Origin: Theobroma cacao
Taxonomy: Eukaryota > Streptophyta > Magnoliopsida > Malvales > Malvaceae
Reading direction: 5' to 3'
NCBI RefSeq assembly: GCF_000208745.1
Contig: NC_030858.1
Location: 33,214,486-33,278,485 of the forward strand
Length of the DNA stretch: 64,000 nt
The notes beneath the pieces were generated by a model that was not told where the DNA came from, searched no databases, and saw only the letters and a list, made by a program, of their open reading frames with translations. The translations under genes and the position numbers were made by a program. This document shows positions 56,116 through 64,000 of the stretch, in pieces (the stretch's first letter is position 1; every line of letters starts with the position of its first letter).

Positions 56116-59100
56116 TGTCATGACCCGGTACTCTTTTCGAGCTTGTGACAACCGCCACGTATTCCCCGATAGACATACCTTACCCAAAATGTCAACCGAA
56201 ACCTTGCAAGGTTCTAGCATCAGTTCTCCGCCTCCCTTGTGAGCAACAATTACTAAATATCATGTTTTAAAGGAATATAGACTATTTTCAAATCAAAGAC
56301 AATCAAAAAGTAATTTCTACCGTACAGGAGTATTTTGGTCATTTTACCTAAAAATTTCGAAACCTACTAAAAATATAATATATAAATGAAAAATATACAT
56401 TTCATAACTAAAAATAAATTTAGGTATCTAAATCATCCATTTAAAGTGAATTTATAGCTAATCAAACTAAATAAAAATATTGAATAAAATATTCCATTTT
56501 CATATAAAACAATATTTATAAAATTCTACGTAAATAGTTAATGAAAAGTAATAACAAAATAAATTTGTATATATAATAGCACACTGCGCCAAGGTATATA
56601 AAAATATTCTACAATGACATGTGAGCCCCAAAATAACAAAAATAAACACAACTGTAAACCTACGATTTATAAGGGTGTGAATCCAAAAGCAACTCCTCGA
56701 CAAAATCGACGGTTTACAGACTGCCTTGAGCCTAAAATGGGTGAAAGAATGGTGGTGAGTTTTTATAAATCTAGTGAGTAAGCAAATATCATCTATAACA
56801 TCTAAAGCCAAGTAAATGGAGACAATTAAAACATCTCATCATAATATGATTCATAACATTAAAACTCATTTCAACCCATATAAAACAATTACATTTCATA
56901 AAAAAAATCAATAAGGCTTATGACTTTCATAAAAACTTGGCTCGTGCCAAAACTTATACTCGATGACACCTTGCGCAGGGCATCCAATCGAGTCCGCCAA
57001 GGCTGTTAAAATAACATATACACATAAAACATGTTTTTACGTTTAAAAACAGAGCCGCTCCTTGGCGTTGGCTGAGTTTCACCCTCACGTGGTGCTTCAG
57101 CGTGAAGTGAACTCTAAACTACCTTAGGAGATACCCTCCGCGCCTCTCATACTAAGGTAAAATATGATAGGATTTACCGTGCCCCTCTAATAGGTCGGTC
57201 CATAAAAACCCGCCCACTGCAGTAAGCTAATCAATTACCCCACCAAATCAATAAAATTTCGACAGTATGACATGGGTAATATGATATTACCCAGCCTGTC
57301 AAGGTAAAACAAAACAGTTCATATATTCCACACAAACACAAATCCAGCCATTCATGCCATCATATTGTCATAAGCCATCAATTCAAACCATATNNNNNNN
57401 NNNNNNNNNNNNNNNNNNNNNNNNNNNNNNNNNNNNNNNNNNNNNNNNNNNNNNNNNNNNNNNNNNNNNNNNNNNNNNNNNNNNNNNNNNNNNNNNNNNN
57501 NNNNNNNNNNNNNNNNNNNNNNNNNNNNNNNNNNNNNNNNNNNNNNNNNNNNNNNNNNNNNNNNNNNNNNNNNNNNNNNNNNNNNNNNNNNNNNNNNNNN
57601 NNNNNNNNNNNNNNNNNNNNNNNNNNNNNNNNNNNNNNNNNNNNNNNNNNNNNNNNNNNNNNNNNNNNNNNNNNNNNNNNNNNNNNNNNNNNNNNNNNNN
57701 NNNNNNNNNNNNNNNNNNNNNNNNNNNNNNNNNNNNNNNNNNNNNNNNNNNNNNNNNNNNNNNNNNNNNNNNNNNNNNNNNNNNNNNNNNNNNNNNNNNN
57801 NNNNNNNNNNNNNNNNNNNNNNNNNNNNNNNNNNNNNNNNNNNNNNNNNNNNNNNNNNNNNNNNNNNNNNNNNNNNNNNNNNNNNNNNNNNNNNNNNNNN
57901 NNNNNNNNNNNNNNNNNNNNNNNNNNNNNNNNNNNNNNNNNNNNNNNNNNNNNNNNNNNNNNNNNNNNNNNNNNNNNNNNNNNNNNNNNNNNNNNNNNNN
58001 NNNNNNNNNNNNNNNNNNNNNNNNNNNNNNNNNNNNNNNNNNNNNNNNNNNNNNNNNNNNNNNNNNNNNNNNNNNNNNNNNNNNNNNNNNNNNNNNNNNN
58101 NNNNNNNNNNNNNNNNNNNNNNNNNNNNNNNNNNNNNNNNNNNNNNNNNNNNNNNNNNNNNNNNNNNNNNNNNNNNNNNNNNNNNNNNNNNNNNNNNNNN
58201 NNNNNNNNNNNNNNNNNNNNNNNNNNNNNNNNNNNNNNNNNNNNNNNNNNNNNNNNNNNNNNNNNNNNNNNNNNNNNNNNNNNNNNNNNNNNNNNNNNNN
58301 NNNNNNNNNNNNNNNNNNNNNNNNNNNCCCCCCCCCCCCCCTTGATTTGGCCAACATGACTTCCTTCATGAAAGTTTGGGTTTCAACCATAGAAAATGAA
58401 AAAGAAAGCATGGGAGAAGTGAATCTTAAGCTAAAATCGTGAAATCTTACCTCAAATCGCTTCGTTTTTCGGTAACCGATGAATTTCTCTTGAATTTTCT
58501 TCCTCAAGGGTTGTTTCTATTCTTTTTCCCCTTTTTTTTGGCTTGCACGGCAATGAAAGAAGAATTGGGAGAGGCTTATGTTTGTTTATAAAGAAAATTA
58601 TAAAAGAATTCAAGCTTGACACTTGTCAACATGTGAATGGTTCATGGTTAAAACTTAATTATTAAGCATTTCTTACTACCACATATAATACCTCAATTAT
58701 CCAAAGTATAAAAAATGATAATAGGTGAAATTCATGAGCTTGACAAGTGTCACGATGGTGTAAAATTTTTAAAATTCCAATCATGTCCTCATGAACACGT
58801 GGAATGACCAATTTGCCCTTATGCTCGAAAAAATGTTGGAATTGGAATTTTTCACTTCTCAAATTCAAATTATGCTCCAAATAGTCAAACTTGGTCAAAA
58901 TCTCATCCAACATTCCAATTTTTGCCCTTGGATGGAAAAATGACTATTTTCCCCCTACGTTATAAAAATTCTCGATTTGATTCCAAATTAATCCTCGAAC
59001 TCCGAATCACCATTTTAAAACATTCTAAGATTCAATAACTCTCAAATACATCCTAAAATTTCTATTTGGACTCGTTCGAGGTTTTAATCGACTTAATTGT

Positions 59101-59212
59101 ACCACTAGGTACGATATCGACTTTTAACGATTTTTCGAAGCATCCGACTATGCAAATATGCTATCAAGTACATGAATGACATGGCAAGTATATAATAGAG
59201 CTGGGCTTGACA
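56116..59212 (-). mobile_element. Tekay/Del-like LTR T4, solo as assembled
   Basis: On plus it runs TGTCATGACCCGG to GGGCTTGACA with a perfect TSD AACAA (56111-56115 and 59213-59217) inside the Copia C LTR. It is about 3.1 kb including a 934-base gap. Blocks shared with T3 include the CCGAAACC.TGCAAGG start and the region near 57000 and 47810 (GCCAAGGCTGTTAAA). Confidence 0.9.
57394..58327. other. assembly gap inside LTR T4
   Basis: 934 N, followed by a C homopolymer at 58328-58341 that may itself be an assembly artefact. Long frames across it are not real. Confidence 0.99.
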
Positions 59213-59501
59213 AACAATCTCTCATTCTTTCTCCATATTCTCCAGGTTTCCTTCTATATCATTTTGCTACGAAAAAATCTTACAAAAGTTTGATAATTTT
59301 TCATACTCTAGTGAGTGCTCGGTGGATTGATTTCGTTAGTGCAAAAAGCTATCAATCACTTCAATTCATTATATTTTCAAAATTTATATGTTGGCAACTT
59401 TTTTACACACTACAAGTAGAGGTGAATAAAACCTTAAGGAAAGTGGCATTGTTACATGCCTCGAAACCAATTTCTTGATTTTCCAATTCCAAGATCTAAC
59501 A
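59213..59501 (+). repeat. Copia C 3' LTR, right part
   Basis: The rest of the LTR after T4 and its second TSD copy, ending AGATCTAACA at 59501. It matches 2975-3264 of Copia A. It is immediately followed by TTTAG, the TSD of the whole composite. Confidence 0.9.
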
Positions 59502-59506
59502 TTTAG

Positions 59507-59724
59507 CAAGTCCAAAATGGAAAGTACTTAGACTTTGCATAAACCTTTTCAGAATACTAGTAGCCAATGAAATATCAAATCTGTTGTTTGTAAGATATAG
59601 TAGACCTCTAATTAAACTTCAATAGGCTTAAGCATCAACCTTCTCCTTGTCATTATTCAAATTGAACTTCTGGTTTGTAATCATTGTTGTCTTTACTAAA
59701 TTACATCTTGCAGCATGCACTTCT
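59507..59724 (-). pseudogene. Copia E RNase H fragment, start
   Basis: On minus, after a frameshift, it reads VKTTMITNQKFNL, then GLLYLTNNRFDIS and FMQSLSTFHFGLAK, the start of Copia RNase H. It is directly continuous with KVLR at 41828 downward. At 59724 it is cut by Copia J; the rest of Copia E lies beyond the window. Confidence 0.87.
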
Positions 59725-60103
59725 TGATAAAATAATAATAACTTCTAGATCTTTGAGAGAAATATGAGAATTTTAGTATGCCTTGAAAAACAGGGGCTTA
59801 CATAAGCACCTTTTCATTCTTTTTCATATATATTTCTAAGAATGGCTCGACTATAATCAATATCCAACTATATAATGTTCAAATGGCCCAATAGAAAATA
59901 AAAAACACTGAACCTTGTCAACTACACAACTGTATCACAAACAGACAAAAAAAGGACACCAATAACAAGGAAATATACCAAACTATCTGGGAGATTCATG
60001 GCTAGCATACATGCCTTGCTCTCATGTGACTTAACTTTAGCAACATAAGAAATAAAATAAACTTAGTCAAATAACATCAGCATAATTCTAACAAATTCTA
60101 ACA
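59725..60103 (-). repeat. 3' LTR of Copia J
   Basis: About 379 bp. On minus it starts TGTTAGAATTTGTTAG (or 10 bp inside it, since CTAACA occurs twice) and ends TATTATTTTATCA. The base layer Copia E resumes right after it. The partner 5' LTR lies past the window, so the TSD (candidate CTTCT at 59720-59724) cannot be checked. Confidence 0.65.
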
Positions 60104-62640
60104 TATCTTTTTGAAATCAAATTTAGTGACTCCTATATTTGATTTCATCTTCATGAATTTGTCAGCAGGTTAATTCTTGGTCAGGATATTTGCAAATTGG
60201 TCATTTAAGCTACAGTAACAAACCTGAATTTCATTGTTCTTTACCAACTCTCTGATAGAATGATACTTCACACGAATGTGTTTTATGCGACCATGCTAGA
60301 CTGGATTTTTAGCCATTAAGATAGCCGACTGGTTATCAATCCAGAGAACTGTGGGAGTACAATCCATATTCCCTAAGTCAAGCAACATTTTCGTCAACCA
60401 AATAAAGTGTTTAGCTGTTGTTGAAGCTAAGACATACTCAACTTCAGCTGATGATTGTGCAACAATATTCTATTTCTTTGAATTCCAAGAAAAAACATAA
60501 CCTGTAGTGCTTTTAGAGCTATCAAGATTGCTCATCCAATCACTATCCAAATAACCTCTAAAGATCTGAGCTAAGAGCATTGCTACACATGATACCAAAA
60601 TCAACGATTTCCTTCAAATACCTCAATAATCTTTTTATAGTACATAAATGAGTCATGGTTGAAGCTTGCATAAATCTTGATAGTAGACTTGTACAAAACA
60701 TCAAGTTTAGTCTAGTTGCAATTAAATAAAGCAAACTTCCTATAAGACTTCTACAGTGAGTTGAATCAACTTCAAGTGCTTCATCATGCTTGGATAATTT
60801 TAAATTTGTTGGTAGTGGAGTATTTGAACACTTACAGTTTTCCATCTTGAATTTTTTCAATGAGCTTTTTGCATACTTCTTTTAATGTAGGAATAATCGC
60901 TTAGCAAATTGAATAATCTCCAAAACAAGGAAATAGAATAGCAAGCTTAAATTAGTCATCTCAAACTCCTTTTCAAGCTTTTTAACTTGTTCATTAAAAA
61001 ACCATTAAGACTAGCTAAAAGTAAATCATCCACATAAATGGAGACAATGATTTGAGCTTTTATCCCTACATCTTTGATGTACAAGGTGGGTTCATTTTCA
61101 CTTCTCATGAAACCCTTTTTGTCCATATAGGCATCTATCCTAGCACACTAGGCACGAAGAGCTTGTTTAAGCCCATACAAGGCCTTCTTAAGCTTACAAC
61201 CTCTGTTTTCCATGCCAGGCACAGCAAATCCCTTAGGTTGCTCCACATAAATGTCTTCCTCCAAAAACCCATTAAGAAATGTTAACTTTACATGTAAATG
61301 CCAAAGTTGCCAACCTTCTATAGCTAGAATGGCAACTAATAATCTCATTGTATCATGCCTTGCTAAGGTCTTGGTATAGTCAATACCATAAACCTAAGCA
61401 AATCGTTTAACAAGCAAATAGGCTTTTAACTTGTTTATGGAGCCATTGGATTGAGTTTAGTTCTAAAAACTCATTTTACTCTAATTACCTTTTGTTCAGT
61501 TGGTCTAAGAACTAATAAATATGTATCATTTTTACTTATCATGCCTATTTCATTCTACATTGCTAATTTCCAACTTTCAAACTTGAATGCTTTTTCAAAG
61601 TTGGCTAGTTTCAATATTGTAAGATGACACCTTTCAAAGATATCAACCAAGTTTCTTGTTCTACGTACTGAAGTATCATCTATATTGTCATTTTTTCAAA
61701 TTTAGCTTTAGTTGGCTCTCCATCAAGACAAACTTGTTGGTTTTCAAATTCTTCAGCTTCATGTTTATACCAATTCCATATTTTGTTTTCATCAAATTCA
61801 ACATCTCGACTGACAAACACTTTGTTGTCGTTGACATCAAATAACCTGTTCCATTTGCTTGCATTACTTACACCAAGATACATAGAAATTTGAGCCTTCT
61901 CATCTAGTTTTGTTCTTTTAGTGGAGACTATATGTGCATATGCAATACAACCAAAGATCTTAAACTGACAAACAGATGGCTTAGTGTCAAACCATGCTTC
62001 ACATGGTGTAGTGTCTTTAAATGCTTTAATAACAACAAGATTTAGCAATCATTTGCTTTATTACTTGCCCCGGCCAAAAAATGTTTGGGCATTTCTCAAA
62101 GATCAAGCAACAAGCCATCTCCAATAGGGTGCAATTTTCCTCTCAACTACACCGTTTTTCTGAGGATTATGTGGAGCTGTAAGTTAATCCCTTATCCCAT
62201 GTTTAACTAAGTAGTTCATAAACTTAATGCTAAAATATTCACCTTCATTATCAATTCTTAAGCCTTTAATTGAATTTCCATCTTGCTTTTCAGCAAAAGC
62301 CGTGAAATTAATGAAACATTCAAACAACTCAGATTTTTACTTAAGAAAGTAAAGCCAGCAAAAAAACATGTTTTATCATCTATAAATGATAAATACTACT
62401 TGCTACCATTCAAAGAAAAAGCACTTATGGGGTCCTCCATTCCCTGAATGCATAAACTCAAGATTCTTTGCTCCTTGCAGACTTTGTGTTGGAAATGGGT
62501 TTTTAGTTTGTTTTCCAAATTAGCATGCTTCACATAGTTCATCTGGTTTGGTTAGACTTGAAAAACCATCAGCAAGCTTGAAAGATACCATGATATTCAA
62601 GGAATTATAATTTTCACATGGCCAAGACACTTATGCCATA
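60104..62640 (-). pseudogene. Copia J pol: integrase, RT, RNase H
   Basis: On minus, from high to low: integrase C-terminal motifs at 61680-62048 (TPCEAWFDTKPSVCQFKIFG, then the MYLGVS turn); RT with HLHVKLTFLNGFLEEDIYVE at about 61220-61300 and the catalytic SIYVDDLLLA near 61015-61050; and RNase H at 60130-60860 with SLIGSLLYLIATR, SRFMQAST and LLRYLKE. After these come the late motifs (SSAEVEYVLASTTAK and IKHIRVKYHSIRELV near 60260-60460). Occasional stops, for example in integrase near 62080-62170. Less decayed than Copia E. A different family from A/B/C. Confidence 0.88.
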
Positions 62641-64000
62641 ATTGAGAATGATTTGTCATGCACTGATAAGTTCAATGGTTCATGTGTTTCCAATTCAATG
62701 GAAAGCATTTGTTTTTCATGCTAACCGATAGTAATTTATGGCCAGCAGAATCATACATAATGCATTACTTGTTCTCAAACAGTAGCGAAAAGTTGTCTTC
62801 AACCAATTGACCAACAGATAACAAGCTATAGCTAATATCTGGAAAGTAAAAAACATTTGGTATTAGCTTCATACCTGGTGATGTTTCAACCATAACAGTA
62901 CCAACTCCACAAATCTTTAAACATTCACCATTACCTATCTCGACTTGAGACTTGAATCATTTATCCAATGAAGCAAAGACATTTTCATTTCCAATGATAT
63001 GGTTTGAGCAAGCACTATTAATAAACTAGACATTCTTCTCTTACAAATTGCCAAGACTTTTAGACATAAAAAAGTCCTCCTCAATTGTCTCATTTTACTC
63101 AACAATGGCTACCTTTTCATTTTGTCTATTTTCCTTGGCTTTGCAAACCTTTTCAACATGGCCAAGCTAGTTGCAAGTTCTACATCTTACATTCGATCTG
63201 AACCAACAAACCCTCTCCAAATGATTTTTCTTTTCACAATGTTGGCATGGTGGAAACTTGCCATTTTGCTTTTTAATATCATTCGGCATTCTATCTTTCT
63301 CACTTTTTTCCATTTCTTCCTCTCTAAAGCCACTTTTAGCATCTTCTTTTGTTTTACCATTAAGGCTCCCTCACTATTGGGATCCATCCTTATAGCTCTA
63401 CAATGCTCTTATGCTTGAAAAGCATTCACAAGCTCTATAACAGAGAGTTAAGCAATATCCTTAAAGTCATCTAATGAGGATATTTTAGCCTCAAATTTTT
63501 CAAGCAAGCCAATAAGTATTTTGTTCACTACCCTTTTTTTCATTTAAATCTTCACTCAATAATCTAAACTAGTTAACAGTTTTCATTACCTTATTGATGT
63601 AGTCCTTAATCATCTCCTCTTCTTTCATCCTAAGCACTTCAAACTCTTTCCATAGATTGAGTGCCTGGATTTGCCTACTTCGATCACTCCCTTGGTACTT
63701 CTCTTTAAATGTGTCCCCCTGTTTCCTTGGCTATCTCATAAGTCATGATCTGTGAGAAAATCGTGCTTGAAATGGTAGAGTGGATGCGAGCAAGGGTATT
63801 GTAACTTTTGGCCACCTCCTCGTTGTGTTGTTTGATTTAAGCAAGAGTGGGATCTTTCTTTAACTCCGGTGGTTCACTACCGATTTCAACCACTTCCCAT
63901 AAATTGAAAGTTCTTAAATAGGCTTTCATCTTGACACTCCAAATAGGAAATTTTCACCTATGAAAAGAGATGGAAAGGGAGTATTAAAACTTCAAAAAGC
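62641..64000 (-). pseudogene. Copia J gag and protease region (runs off window)
   Basis: On minus, from the window edge down: a UBN2-type gag opening (VKMKAYLRTFNLWEVVEIG near 63880-63935, then PTLA and NEEVAKSYNTLARIHS near 63775-63855). A basic linker at 63187-63387 follows, with a zinc knuckle in RCRTCN.LGHVEKVC near 63145-63190. Protease and the pre-integrase stretch come next, with INSACSNHI near 63000-63030 (usual D-S-G site decayed), then PNVFYFPDISYSLLSVGQLV near 62800-62860. Scattered stops. Start codon and 5' LTR lie beyond 64000. Confidence 0.85.

Larger units (their letters stand above)
41834..59501. mobile_element. inverted composite Copia B/C with one TSD
   Basis: The left end is the U5 terminus of a minus-strand LTR (TGTTAAATCAC on plus). 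The right end is the U5 terminus of a plus-strand LTR (GATCTAACA). Both are flanked by the same 5-bp TSD TTTAG (41829-41833 and 59502-59506), and the host Copia E reads through in frame when the whole block is removed. Inside are, from the left: B 3' LTR, B pol, B gag, a B 5' LTR lacking its outer end, then a short plus-strand C piece (3' UTR and LTR). Nested in it are L3, T3, L1 with L2 and a MITE, and T4. Confidence 0.85.

Noticed and set aside
58328..58341. Biological poly-C tract
   Set aside because: It directly abuts an assembly gap, so a sequencing or assembly artefact is more likely.
41834..59501. Two independent Copia insertions (B and C) side by side
   Set aside because: Each would need its own TSD and a complete outer LTR end. 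B lacks its outer 5' LTR end, C lacks everything before its 3' UTR, and only one TSD pair flanks the whole block.

Overview
This is a transposon-packed stretch of an AT-rich plant nuclear genome, almost certainly a eudicot. The evidence is a six-exon ALMT-type malate transporter gene with GT-AG introns, a dead copy of plant-type SEC61 beta, and plant families of Copia and Ty3/gypsy retrotransposons, SINE, TRIM, hAT, Mutator-like and Harbinger-like elements. It is draft sequence: three runs of N (34056-34744, 49024-49372, 57394-58327) all fall inside copies of one long LTR family. Only one gene looks intact, the ALMT gene at 28958-30946 (+).

Layout. 1-3264: end of a Tekay/Del-like LTR inserted into a decayed Copia element (copy A). 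3265-9850: mostly unassigned AT-rich DNA with a possible CACTA terminus, an AT microsatellite, a frameshifted SEC61B retrocopy (7553-7800), a degenerate minisatellite (8131-8705) and a scrap of Copia RNase H. 9850-18096: 3' end of a SIRE/Maximus-like element whose LTR is split by a nearly complete but inactivated Ty3/gypsy element G (11483-16886). 18097-20772: Copia relic H, whose LTR carries a tRNA-derived SINE with 15-bp target-site duplications (TSDs) and an internal tandem duplication. 22183-23476: long-TIR Mutator-like element with 9-bp TSD. 23824-28440: a TRIM, then three tandem units of about 520-540 bp, the second split by a hAT element with 8-bp TSD. 28441-30946: promoter and ALMT gene.

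31068 to the window end is one deep nest. The base layer is a minus-strand Copia element (E), whose fragments at 31068-31573, 39812-39882, 41516-41833 and 59507-59724 line up as one reading direction when the insertions are removed. Inserted in it are gypsy F (31574-39811, carrying a Tekay-like LTR), a solo-LTR-like element, a 17.7-kb composite Copia B/C (41834-59501) and Copia J (59725 to beyond the window). B/C is the most unusual object here: both outer ends are 3' LTR (U5) ends in inverted orientation, yet the whole is flanked by a single perfect 5-bp TSD (TTTAG). It looks like integration of one inverted, chimeric cDNA.

The genes do not form a pathway. The ALMT gene would encode an anion channel of the plasma or vacuolar membrane. 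Its surroundings (tandem units rich in CATGCATG upstream, a Copia LTR about 120 bp past its stop codon pointing back at it) are the context most likely to affect it. Family assignments rest on motifs read by eye; no database search was possible.
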